Assembly: GCF_011742925.1 (NCBI RefSeq)
Contig: NZ_WAEL01000003.1
Coordinates: 372,001-436,000 of the forward strand
Direction of reading: 5' to 3'
DNA length: 64,000 nt
Source of the DNA: Fibrivirga algicola
Lineage (GTDB): Bacteria; Bacteroidota; Bacteroidia; Cytophagales; Spirosomataceae
Within the stretch, counting starts at the first letter, position 1. Each line of letters begins with the position of its first letter. The translations under genes and the position numbers were made by a program. Positions 1 through 8,952 of this stretch are shown in pieces. The notes beneath the pieces are model-generated. The model ran no database searches. It worked only from the letters and a program-made list of their open reading frames with translations, and was not told where the DNA came from.

Positions 1-353
1 ACGAAGTTTTAGAACTATATAATCTATCTGCTTAATTCCAAGCAGAAGTTATCTAATGGCGTAAGTGGCAATATTTATACCAACTTTTTTTAATAATATA
101 TAATTATAAGACTAATCTATAGCGGTTTTTGCAGACTCATATACAGAACAAATGAAAGTAGTTACAGATGGCTATACTTTTTTCAACGTTTAGCGACCGT
201 AAACCTCCCAATTAGGATAAGTAAAAAACCGAGTGTCCGAAAAAATCGAAATTGTAGGCACGCAGTCATTCGCCCCATCAGTGCTCGTTGAGTATAGAGC
301 CAATGGAGAATAGTAACAAATACCCTACCAATACTACAGGAGAAGTATAAAAA
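1..353. other. AT-rich non-coding stretch
   Basis: No convincing gene is visible on either strand. The region lies downstream of the leftward beta-helix gene and is AT-rich. A weak 5-bp stem (GTTTA/TAAAC) occurs near 189-205 but lacks a good T-run for a terminator. No remnant of a type IX secretion sorting domain could be read here in any frame of the leftward strand. Confidence 0.6.
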
Positions 354-3300
354 TTACCAAACTCGTACGTCGGACTGAGTTTGATCGTCTTCACCATTGG
401 TGAATCCGTTGCCTGGTGTTGAGTCCGGGTCGCCCACGGAGCAAGACATGATCTGTGCTTTGTTAACCCAAAAGCCAGGAAGAGTGACACGTACCCAAAA
501 GGATATTGTTGCGGTTGAATTGGCGGCTATCGTATCTATTGTGTTTGTTATAGTACGCCCGTTAATAGACCAATTGGCTGACTCTGCCAGGTCAAATCCG
601 TCAGGTAGTATATTCTGTACCGTTACGCCACGGGCATCCATACCGCCTGCATTAGTTACTGACAGCGTGTAGCTGATTAACTCACCAAGCGCCGGCACAC
701 GCTTACTGACCGCCATGTGCAAACTAAGGTCGGCCTGGGTTGCGCTTGGCACTGGCTGGCTGGAAACCACTGCTGGCAGCACACGTTGATTGGGATTAGG
801 CGATTCGTATAGCGCTGTCGCCTCACCAACCCGCAATTCAGTTGTCGAAGCATCATCTTCTCCATCAGCCGTGCCGGTGTTAGGGTTGCTATCAGGGTCA
901 TGTGATGTGGCGGTTGTTAATTGCGCCGACATCCTAAAGAGGCCTGGTGAAGTTGCCCTGATCGAAACCGCGTACGTGGTATCTCGGTAAGGGGCTAGTG
1001 GCAGCACGGTGCCGTTCAGCACGTTGTCAGTATAAGGCTGGCCGTTCACAGCGGTGAACTCCATGTTAGCTGGTAACCTATATGTCCATTTGGCCAGTTC
1101 AGCGCTGGTGGCGCCTTCATTACGAACCGTCAACCTGACTGTAGTTGGTTCATTTATTTGCAAAACCCGCTTATCACTGAATAACGAGAGACTAAGATCG
1201 GCCGGAGGAAAGGGAAGGGTATCCCTTAACAGGACAACAGATGTAAACGGTTTTAGTACCAGCGACTTTGCATAGGCCTGATTTTTTACGTCCCGGAAAG
1301 CGCCAGCCGGCAACATAACCGTACTATCTTTTAAAGTAGGGTTGTAATACAACTTGATAAAGTCGTCGGGGTTATTTCGAACAGGTACGTCTTCCTGCAC
1401 ACGTACATTATCTATCCAGAAAGCAGGTTCTTCCTGATTCGTTTGAAGCATGATAATAGCATCCTGATCATCATCCGACGCCGTGAACACCACCTCATAG
1501 CTTTTGCGATCCGGACCGATTGATAGCGTATATCGCCCATCAAATTCACGAAACGGTGGCCCATATTGCCGGATATAAGCCATAATATTGATCATACCCG
1601 TGGATACGGCATCGAAACGCAGCACATATGTTTTTCCCTTTCTAATTGGCCCTACGCGCTTCACCAACTGCGCGTATGAATCTGCCTGACCTGATGGGGT
1701 AGGAAAAGAGAGTTTAAGACTTCCACCATCCAGTCTACTTATATTATCCCGTACAATTGACGCATTTCCATACCGGCTATACACAACCTCCCAGCCGTCA
1801 AGACCTGTATCAAATGTGCTGCTGATTCGATTAGCGCCACCAGCGCTTTCCGCTAGATATTGATTGTACGTAATGGGACTGCTCTTAGAATGCAAATCCT
1901 GTCCCTTTGAAAATTTTTGCCAATCAGGCAATGAGAAATTACCACCTTGTCCCCAATTGACAATTCCTCTTATTGTTGCCGCTTCGTTAAATGGTCTGGC
2001 GTAATAATTTGAATCAATTGCCCCATATTGTAGTAGGTCATCAGCATCTGATTCAAATTGAGCCACCATCTGGGAACTTGACTTACTGATTATAATATTT
2101 CTTTTTATTATATCGCCCCTGATAGGACAATGTCCTGCATTGTGATAAAGTACTAATTGACAGGTATTATTATCAAATAAAGTGTTATCTGTGAATGTAA
2201 TACGACTAGCCGCATGTAGAAAAACGCCCCATTGTGTATTGCCAAAGATAGTATTCCCTTTTATCGTTACATTCTCAACACAATCGTCCATGAATATTCC
2301 AATTGAATAATCAACCCATGGCGTATTTCCAGGCGGTTTCGTGTAAAAAATATTGTTCAATACATATATGTTGGACATAGGAGATTTATTACCGTTATGC
2401 GCGTAAACTCCACCACCATCAATTTTTATAAAGCAATAGTTAGCAATAACATTCCTCTGTATTGTTGTATTTTTTTCGAAGGTAATACCATTATAGCCAA
2501 CGCTATCGAGTGTGTTATTTTCAATCAATACGTTCTGACTCGCCTTTGACGTAATGCCATTGTACTGACCATCACCACTCTTACCTCTACCAGGTAAAAT
2601 TGCAATTCGCCGTATTGAATTTCCCCTTAGAGTGACGTTTTGATAAGGATCTATCCAGACGCCATTATTATTAATAGTATGAATCTTACTGTTTTCTAAC
2701 AAGATATTATTTCCTGACCCTAAAATAATGACTCCATCTTCACCAGCATTTAAGACATCGAGATTTGATAAAGTCAGATTAGACACATTCTGCCCATAAA
2801 CGCTTGTATTTAAGGTTTCTGCTACCTGTAAATTACGGATCGTAACATACGCGCTAGTTGCTATATCGATACCACGTCCCGATGTTGTAACTGTGTATAA
2901 ACCACTCGACAAAAAATCACCTTCATAGTAGATTGATATTTTTTTCCCTGCGGCATCGTAGCACCACTCACCTGGCCTATCTAACGTTGCCGGATGGTTT
3001 TGAAAAAAGTATTCTGAATTATCCCTGGGGGTATAATTAGAGTAATTAAATAAATTCAGGGCATCTCCGTACTGCGCATCCACAACAGCACGATCAATAA
3101 TCCAAGCCGTAGGTCTCATGACTACTTCTGCGCCCTTCCAGTTTATGTTATAAGGCAGGTTTTCCTGGCTGAATATCTGGTACTTTTCAGTGTGCGCTCT
3201 TATAGTTAAGTTGCCTTTATTAGGCGCATCGGCATTAGGGTAACGGCCCAATGGCAAAGGCGCACCATCACGGTATAGACCCGTCACAGCACTACCGCAT

Positions 3301-3710
3301 GACGAACAGGGCGCCTGCCAGACGTTGTTACCAGCGCTTGTCCAGTTTGTAACTGGTACTGACCCCGATATAACCGGCTTTGATCCGCTACCATAGGCAT
3401 CGAACACAATCGGTTGCGTTGCTGAGCCCGACCGACGAACGAGCAACGTACCCCGGAAGGTATCGCCACGACGGAAAAGCACTTGGTCACCGGCTCTCAG
3501 GGCTAGACTGTTCACCTTGGCCAGGCTTTGAAAAGGCGTCCCGGTTGATGTGCCATTATTTGAGTCGCTACCCGATGCCGACACATAATAAGTGGTTTGT
3601 CCCAAAATGGCTGACCCCGTAGCAAGGATGATGCATAGGGTTGGGAAGATAAGTAGTAGTATATTTCTATAGATATACTTCTTTTTCAGGTTCGTTGAGC
3701 TCGTAAACAT
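354..3710 (-). CDS. Secreted right-handed beta-helix protein with DUF11 repeats
   Basis: Large (1118 aa) exported protein. Residues 1-38 look like a signal peptide: a basic start (KKKYIYR) and a long hydrophobic run ending near ILGQ. Residues of about 40-130 have the TYYVSASGSDSNNG opening common in surface polysaccharide-lyase-like proteins. About 270-560 is a ladder of short Asn/Ile/Val-rich repeats typical of a right-handed parallel beta-helix. About 680-830 resembles a carbohydrate-binding jelly-roll (FDTGLDGWEV). The last 230 residues hold two DUF11-type beta-sandwich repeats, each with a DPDS.P..G..DGEDD-like end. No C-terminal sorting domain follows. It may bind or cleave polysaccharide, but no catalytic residues could be assigned. 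It is AT-richer than the sugar operon to its right. Confidence 0.85.
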   Translation of the reverse strand: MFTSSTNLKKKYIYRNILLLIFPTLCIILATGSAILGQTTYYVSASGSDSNNGTSTGTPFQSLAKVNSLALRAGDQVLFRRGDTFRGTLLVRRSGSATQPIVFDAYGSGSKPVISGSVPVTNWTSAGNNVWQAPCSSCGSAVTGLYRDGAPLPLGRYPNADAPNKGNLTIRAHTEKYQIFSQENLPYNINWKGAEVVMRPTAWIIDRAVVDAQYGDALNLFNYSNYTPRDNSEYFFQNHPATLDRPGEWCYDAAGKKISIYYEGDFLSSGLYTVTTSGRGIDIATSAYVTIRNLQVAETLNTSVYGQNVSNLTLSNLDVLNAGEDGVIILGSGNNILLENSKIHTINNNGVWIDPYQNVTLRGNSIRRIAILPGRGKSGDGQYNGITSKASQNVLIENNTLDSVGYNGITFEKNTTIQRNVIANYCFIKIDGGGVYAHNGNKSPMSNIYVLNNIFYTKPPGNTPWVDYSIGIFMDDCVENVTIKGNTIFGNTQWGVFLHAASRITFTDNTLFDNNTCQLVLYHNAGHCPIRGDIIKRNIIISKSSSQMVAQFESDADDLLQYGAIDSNYYARPFNEAATIRGIVNWGQGGNFSLPDWQKFSKGQDLHSKSSPITYNQYLAESAGGANRISSTFDTGLDGWEVVYSRYGNASIVRDNISRLDGGSLKLSFPTPSGQADSYAQLVKRVGPIRKGKTYVLRFDAVSTGMINIMAYIRQYGPPFREFDGRYTLSIGPDRKSYEVVFTASDDDQDAIIMLQTNQEEPAFWIDNVRVQEDVPVRNNPDDFIKLYYNPTLKDSTVMLPAGAFRDVKNQAYAKSLVLKPFTSVVLLRDTLPFPPADLSLSLFSDKRVLQINEPTTVRLTVRNEGATSAELAKWTYRLPANMEFTAVNGQPYTDNVLNGTVLPLAPYRDTTYAVSIRATSPGLFRMSAQLTTATSHDPDSNPNTGTADGEDDASTTELRVGEATALYESPNPNQRVLPAVVSSQPVPSATQADLSLHMAVSKRVPALGELISYTLSVTNAGGMDARGVTVQNILPDGFDLAESANWSINGRTITNTIDTIAANSTATISFWVRVTLPGFWVNKAQIMSCSVGDPDSTPGNGFTNGEDDQTQSDVRVW

Positions 3711-3881
3711 GGTAAGATAGCCTCAAAATGCAAGCCAGATTTTGCGCGATAATTCGATACAATGCCAGCATTGCCACTATAAGGGTGCAAGCTATCCTCT
3801 GATAGACATATGAAGCTAATATATATATGTAATGGTACTTCTTTATATATGAGATGGTACTTAACCGAGTTGTCGAACAGC

Positions 3882-4319
3882 CTAAACCGTAATCAATGAT
3901 TGTTGATGCAGCTTGAACCAATAGGTACATACAGTTGGTAGCAATTGCTCTGCCGCTTCCAAGTTTTCTGGTTTAACCATATATGAATTAGCTCCGGCAC
4001 CGTAACAGGCAGATACATCACTATCCGCATTTGTACTGCTCATTAGTACTACAGGTGTGTTTTTGTAGCGAGCCGTTTCACGCAGTTTCATGATCAACTC
4101 ACACCAAGTTGTTACAGGTGATGAAGCACCGATTACTATAAGGCCTGGCTGGTCTTCGCCTATAAGTGCCCGCTGCAAAGCCCGACCATTCTCGAACAAC
4201 CGTAACTCATATTCTGGTAGAAAACAGGTAAACACGTGGCGTACTAGCTGGCGATATTCAGCCGATTCGTCCGTGACGAACACAACAGGTCTAGATGAAG
4301 CATTGGTTAGTGTATCCAC
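3882..4319 (-). CDS. Degenerate receiver-domain protein without phosphoacceptor Asp
   Basis: Stand-alone 145-aa domain with the CheY-like receiver layout. The first strand is VVFVTDES (acidic pocket partly kept), strand beta3 reads LIVIGASSP where active receivers have ..LDxxxP, beta4 is PVVLMSS, and beta5 ends YMVKP with the conserved Lys. The aspartate that would be phosphorylated is therefore glycine, so this should be a pseudo-receiver acting by protein contacts or an unphosphorylated switch. The C-terminus VCTYWFKL matches the C-termini of the two neighbouring receiver proteins, which suggests local duplication. No output domain is attached. The start at 4319 is the only one that keeps the first strand. 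Confidence 0.75.
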   Translation of the reverse strand: MDTLTNASSRPVVFVTDESAEYRQLVRHVFTCFLPEYELRLFENGRALQRALIGEDQPGLIVIGASSPVTTWCELIMKLRETARYKNTPVVLMSSTNADSDVSACYGAGANSYMVKPENLEAAEQLLPTVCTYWFKLHQQSLITV

Positions 4320-4519
4320 GAATAACGAATCTAATGTAGTGATGTATAGTATAACTAATCGCCGACATTTTTGGATTAAAGCCGAGCTAGTAAAGATAGA
4401 ACCAGCCTAGCTTCGGAAAGTTTTGTATCCCCTACCGTCTGCTTAAAGGGCAACAGAAGTCCCTATATCGTGATCAACCGACGCAATTTTTGATCCAATG
4501 TTTGGCATAGAAAACCGAC

Positions 4520-5398
4520 ATGGCACATTATTCGTATGTCTTTACGATCATATATGACGAACCAGTCCGTACACTAACTAACAGAAACAAACCACTATTT
4601 AGCTTCCGTTATCAGGCATACTCCAACTTAGATGAGAAATGTAGGCGGACTTTACATATGGGACTAATTACCAATGCATTACAGCACCCAGTATTGATTT
4701 CGCATCTGTCAGGAGCTAACAATTATTCATTTGTTCATTTCAGAACTGGCGAACAATTATTGGTGTCGAAATCACTTCGATTTTTGGAACGGCAACTTCC
4801 TTCATTCATCCGGATTCACAAAACGTTACTGGTTAATCCGACTTGCGTTGTCAAACTGCAAACGCAAGTGCATTCAAAAGGGAGTGGAGCCGTTGTGCTT
4901 GAAGATGGTACAGTACTCCCTGTTAGTCGACGTCAGTGGCCAGTGTTGGTTCATTCGGTGGAGGCTGACGACTCGGCGGCTGTAGAACCAGAGCGGTCTA
5001 TCGCATTCGTATCAAGTGACACTACGAAAAGCCTGCTTCTACGACAAATTATCGAAGACAATTGGCCGTTGACATTGGTTCATGTTTTAGACAACAGTGC
5101 TTTCCTTTCACAGCTATTGGCGTTGGCTCAGATTGAACGCCCTGTACTGCTGCTCATCGATCTTCGGCAGTCTACACTAAGCCGACTAGCCTTGCTACAG
5201 GAGTTGAAAGGCAACCCACGTCTACGCCGATTACCGGTGGTTCTATTGGTAGGACCCCGTGCCGAGGGAACCCGATCGGGCTATGCGCTTCAGGCCAATT
5301 CTGTGATAACAATTCCAGAAGACAACAGCCAGTTTGTTGATATAATGGAGCAAGTTTGCCGCTACTGGCTCACAATGGCATCATTACCAAGTATTTAA
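4520..5398 (+). CDS. LytTR DNA-binding regulator with C-terminal receiver-like domain
   Basis: Transcription regulator of 292 aa with reversed domain order. Residues of about 55-150 form a LytTR domain: GANNYSFVHF, then LLVSKSL, FIRIHKTLLVNP and LEDGTVLPVSRRQW, all hallmarks of this fold. Residues of about 158-285 form a receiver-like domain with the Asp kept (LLLIDLRQS), but with the switch Thr/Ser replaced (VVLLVGP) and the conserved Lys-Pro lost (ITIPED). LytTR regulators usually carry the receiver first. The C-terminal end VCRYWL resembles the two flanking receiver proteins. A start at Met47 is possible and would leave the LytTR domain complete. Its position beside the exopolysaccharide operon makes it a candidate regulator of that operon; this is inference. 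Confidence 0.8.
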   Translation: MAHYSYVFTIIYDEPVRTLTNRNKPLFSFRYQAYSNLDEKCRRTLHMGLITNALQHPVLISHLSGANNYSFVHFRTGEQLLVSKSLRFLERQLPSFIRIHKTLLVNPTCVVKLQTQVHSKGSGAVVLEDGTVLPVSRRQWPVLVHSVEADDSAAVEPERSIAFVSSDTTKSLLLRQIIEDNWPLTLVHVLDNSAFLSQLLALAQIERPVLLLIDLRQSTLSRLALLQELKGNPRLRRLPVVLLVGPRAEGTRSGYALQANSVITIPEDNSQFVDIMEQVCRYWLTMASLPSI

Positions 5399-5880
5399 TA
5401 ACGATAATCAGTATGAGGCAACAATACCGTCTCCCACCAGTATTTTCTCAGGAGTTGAAAAAAAGTGGGCCATTCCTTCTCAATACTTGGCTTGACCAAG
5501 TACGACGAGCTGCCCCAATCGTACGCTTCGCTTATAGCATCCGGGTTATCCGCATCGCTCAGAATGACAACCGGAATTTGGTTGGCTGGTGCAGGGAGCG
5601 CTTTTATGCGCCGCAATGTATCCCAGCTATTTGCCTGTAATGGCATTAATAGATCGAGCAGGATCATACGGGGCAGCCGCCACTCGTCAATATGGCATGC
5701 GCCCAGGTAGGCTAACGCTTGCTCCTCATTGATAGCTTTGACGAGTTCAACCTCAGGAATGGCGTCAATCAGATGATGTTCAATCGATGCCAGATTACTT
5801 AGTTCATTTCCGATGATGAGGATCCTGGATGGGTGAACGCTCTGTTTATGAAACGGAGCAGGCTTAGCTTCATTTTTCAT
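5395..5880 (-). CDS. Single-domain response-regulator-like protein
   Basis: A 161-aa receiver domain preceded by about 18 polar residues. The phosphoacceptor Asp is kept (MILLDLLMP), as are the switch Ser (VVILSDAD) and the conserved Lys (YLVKP). The N-terminal acidic pair that binds Mg2+ is altered: RILIIGNEL replaces the usual ..VDDD/E. Phosphorylation may therefore be weak. The C-terminus LLRKYWWE is like the YW ends of the other two receiver proteins here. No output domain is attached. Its stop codon (complement of 5395-5397) overlaps the stop of the convergent LytTR gene at 5396-5398, so there is no room for a separate terminator. Confidence 0.78.
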   Translation of the reverse strand: MKNEAKPAPFHKQSVHPSRILIIGNELSNLASIEHHLIDAIPEVELVKAINEEQALAYLGACHIDEWRLPRMILLDLLMPLQANSWDTLRRIKALPAPANQIPVVILSDADNPDAISEAYDWGSSSYLVKPSIEKEWPTFFQLLRKYWWETVLLPHTDYRY

Positions 5881-6458
5881 ATCCGTTATGCCATTGAGTG
5901 CACTACAATGATACAGAACACCCCTTTATTTTTTATACAGGCTATAGATTATAGCGACAATACAGCACCCGAACCAGCATTCAGTAGGCTGGTCAAGCCT
6001 GATAACAAAGAGGTAACAGAAGCGTATAACCTATACCGTTCCTATTTGTACTTTATTAAGAATAGCTGTACTTCAATTTATATGCGTATAACTGACTGTA
6101 TCAATTTACCTGCTGAATAGCAAACGATGTCACCATGTTGGGCTAAGTTAGCAGTTAGTTACAACGGCTCTAATTGTATTATTCTGTGTTAAAAAATGAG
6201 TTTACAATTGTCTATTGGCTAACCCTTTACCGCCTGCTCTGATTTAGAACCGGAACCTCATTTTCAGCTTATCCAATCGTAGTCGCCAACATCATTCTAC
6301 GTTAATTCACCAGTGAATCTTTCGCCGGAGATCTAATTAAGTGTCAAAAGGATAGTCTTAATGTATTTTTAGTACCATAAGACAGCCTTTTTATTGTACT
6401 ATTTTCGGTTTTTGATTTACAATAATACTGGCTCTTTTGCCAGCTTACAACAAACGTT
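5881..6458. other. 578-bp regulatory gap before exopolysaccharide operon
   Basis: AT-rich gap between the leftward receiver gene and the rightward wzc-like gene. A 95-codon open frame at 5833-6120 overlaps the receiver gene, resembles nothing I know, and was not accepted. The most structured part is a terminator-like hairpin at 6346-6392. No clear TAnnTTTG promoter element could be assigned to the operon. Confidence 0.5.
6346..6392 (+). terminator. Terminator-like hairpin in leader of exopolysaccharide operon
   Basis: AAAAGG-ATA-GTCTTA pairs with TAAGAC-AG-CCTTTTT across a loop of about 17 nt, with a 3' T-run. It sits 67 bp before the wzc-like start and downstream of the only room for a promoter, so it may act as an attenuator. 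The stem has a mismatched bulge, so the assignment is tentative. Confidence 0.4.
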
Positions 6459-8792
6459 ATGTCAACTTCAACTACGGTCTACACCCCGTACTCGCTCATG
6501 GAGAGCAATCGTCCAAATGTCCGGGCGATCATCTTCCGCTATGTTCGCCATTGGCCCTGGTTTGTACTTTCGCTGGGTCTGGCCCTAGGCGCTGCCTACC
6601 TTTATTTGCGTTACAAGCAACCAATCTACCGGGTTCAAGCCAGCTTGCTGCTACTCGATGGCAACAAATCAGATGAACAGGGCGGGGCTTTACGCGAGTT
6701 TCAGGCGGCCACACCCAAGAAGTCAGTAGAGAACGAAATTGAGATGCTACGCTCAGCTTCGCTCATGGGTCAGGTTGTAGAAAAGCTCCACCTGGAACAC
6801 CGGTACTTTCACGAGACCAAATTTGGTAAGCGGGAAATTTACCAGGAAAGCCCAATTGAGCTGATCGTTGAGAAAGGGCAACCTATCCTCTACGAAGAGC
6901 CAATCACACTCACGTTTAGCAGCAACTCAATTGCCCGGATTAACGGTACACCAATTCCGCTCAACCAGTCGGTTAATACAGAGGTTGGTCGTATTCGGGT
7001 AGCTACCCGCAAACCTGTATCTGCAAGTACCGAGCCAATTATTGTTCAGGCATCAACTAAGCAGGCGGTAGCGGGCGATTATGTGGGCCGGCTGAAGGCT
7101 GAGCCAACTAGCAAAACATCATCGGTAGTTGTTCTTACCGTCGACGACGCCGTTCCTGCAAAAGGAGAAGCCGTGTTAAACACGCTGATCGCCGAATACA
7201 ACCTGGCGTCTATTCAAAGCAAAAACAAGGTAGCATCCAATACACTACAGTTTATCCAGCAGCGGTTGAATGGGCTGTCGGGCGAATTGTCGGGGGTTGA
7301 ACGCCGGGTTGAAAGCTTCAAGTCTAGTGAAGGTATTACCGATTTGAGCACGCAGGCACAAACATTCCTGCTTTCGGCAAAAGAGAATGACGCGAAGCTG
7401 AACGAGGTGAACGTACAACTGTCGGCCTTGAATGACCTGCAGAAATACGCGCGTAGCCAGTCTACCGACCAGAGTGATGCACCAGCAACTGTTGGGCTAA
7501 GCAATCCGGTATTGATTAGCCTGATCGGTAAAGCTTCTGATCTGGAACTGCAACGTACCCAGTTGGCGCAAACTACATCGAGCTCCAATCCGCAATTGCA
7601 AGGTATCGACGACCAGATTCGGGCAACGAAACGCCGGATTTCGGAGAATGTGCAGACGATGAAGAATATGCTCGAAAGCACGCAGCGCACTTACCAGGCT
7701 AAAAACCAGGCACTAGCTGGCCAGATTCGGCAGGTACCTCGCCAAGAACGGGCACTGATGGATATCTCACGTCAGCAGGCTATCAAAAACGATCTGTACA
7801 CGTACCTGCTACAAAAGCGGGAAGAAACAGCCGTTGCCTTTGCCGCTGCCGTGTCTGACAGCCGTACGGTCGACGCCGCCATCAGCAGCATGACTCCGGT
7901 GAAACCAGTGAAACCAATGATCTATCTGCTGTTTGGTATGGTAGGCTTACTTCTTCCACTGGGTGCCATTGCCGGTATCGACTCGCTCAACCAGCGGATC
8001 CGAAGCAGACACGAGGTTGAAAAATCAACAATCACACCAATACTTGGCGAGCTGTCAAGCAATCCGGGTTCAGGTAAAAAACGGTTGGTTATTACGCACC
8101 GCAGCCGCTCACTAATTACCGAGCAGATACGCACGCTGCGGGCTAACCTGCCATTTATTGAATCGGCCGAAGGAGGCAGTCATGTGTTGCTGGTAACATC
8201 GAGCATCAGTGGAGAAGGGAAAACGTTTGTATCACTAAACCTGGGAGCCAGCCTCTCGCTGGTTGATCGACCAACGGTGGTGCTGGAAATGGACTTGCGC
8301 CGCCCGACTTACCAGGAGTCGTTCCATCTTGACACTAACATCGGCATTAGCGAATACCTGTCGGGCGAGGCTACATTGAGCGATGTGCTGCAGCCAGTAC
8401 CAGGGTACAAGAATTTCTTCATGATCAGCAGCGGCACGATGAGCGAAGACCAGAACCCGGCCGAACTCCTCAGTTCGCCCCGGCTACGGCAGCTTATCAC
8501 CGACCTGCGCGAGCAGTTTGCCTACGTAGTCCTCGACACCCCTCCGCTGGGGTTGGTATCAGATGCCCAGTTGATGGCTCCGTTTGCCGACTCGACGCTG
8601 TTTGTTGTCCGGCACGGCGTAACACCCCAAACCAGCCTGAAAGCTATTGAGCTGGTTCGTCGCGAGCAACGATTCAAAAATCTTAATCTGGTGCTAAATG
8701 GTGTTGTTGGCAATGATGGCTCTTACCTCAGCCACAGCCATAAAGATCGCTACTACCAAGCTGCGCAGCCACGCCGGTGGCTGCGCGGATAG
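6459..8792 (+). CDS. Wzc-like polysaccharide co-polymerase / tyrosine autokinase
   Basis: Inner-membrane protein of 777 aa that controls chain length and export of a surface polysaccharide. Residues of about 28-50 are the first membrane segment (WFVLSLGLALGAAYLYL), followed by a Wzz domain and a long periplasmic coiled-coil (about 260-440) with the GNVR-type region. The second membrane segment lies near 490-510 (IYLLFGMVGLLLPLGAIAG). The cytoplasmic BY-kinase domain has Walker A SISGEGKT (about 582), Walker A' LEMDLRRPT and Walker B VVLDTPP. The C-terminal tyrosine cluster is short, with only three Tyr (GSYLS, DRYYQ). It is the first gene of the operon. The start at 6459 gives a short polar N-terminus before the first membrane segment. 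Confidence 0.92.
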   Translation: MSTSTTVYTPYSLMESNRPNVRAIIFRYVRHWPWFVLSLGLALGAAYLYLRYKQPIYRVQASLLLLDGNKSDEQGGALREFQAATPKKSVENEIEMLRSASLMGQVVEKLHLEHRYFHETKFGKREIYQESPIELIVEKGQPILYEEPITLTFSSNSIARINGTPIPLNQSVNTEVGRIRVATRKPVSASTEPIIVQASTKQAVAGDYVGRLKAEPTSKTSSVVVLTVDDAVPAKGEAVLNTLIAEYNLASIQSKNKVASNTLQFIQQRLNGLSGELSGVERRVESFKSSEGITDLSTQAQTFLLSAKENDAKLNEVNVQLSALNDLQKYARSQSTDQSDAPATVGLSNPVLISLIGKASDLELQRTQLAQTTSSSNPQLQGIDDQIRATKRRISENVQTMKNMLESTQRTYQAKNQALAGQIRQVPRQERALMDISRQQAIKNDLYTYLLQKREETAVAFAAAVSDSRTVDAAISSMTPVKPVKPMIYLLFGMVGLLLPLGAIAGIDSLNQRIRSRHEVEKSTITPILGELSSNPGSGKKRLVITHRSRSLITEQIRTLRANLPFIESAEGGSHVLLVTSSISGEGKTFVSLNLGASLSLVDRPTVVLEMDLRRPTYQESFHLDTNIGISEYLSGEATLSDVLQPVPGYKNFFMISSGTMSEDQNPAELLSSPRLRQLITDLREQFAYVVLDTPPLGLVSDAQLMAPFADSTLFVVRHGVTPQTSLKAIELVRREQRFKNLNLVLNGVVGNDGSYLSHSHKDRYYQAAQPRRWLRG

Positions 8793-8952
8793 TTCTTTTC
8801 TTTTCTCAATGTTCACGTTAACACTTCTTTCCAACTAAACAGACTGTTTTTGAGCGCACGCGATTGACAAAAACCAAATTACCAGGGGTGCTGAGAATTA
8901 ATTAAGCAAGTAGTATTCGGTTCAACATACACACCTAATTTACTCAACGACA

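Noticed and set aside
278-490. 70-codon leftward open frame that might be a lost C-terminal domain of the beta-helix protein
   Set aside because: Its sequence overlaps the DUF11 coding end in another frame and shows no sorting-domain pattern; no frameshift is needed to explain the gene.
5833-6120. 95-codon open frame before the exopolysaccharide operon
   Set aside because: It overlaps the start of the receiver gene on the other strand, has no recognisable motif and has poor codon use; more likely chance.
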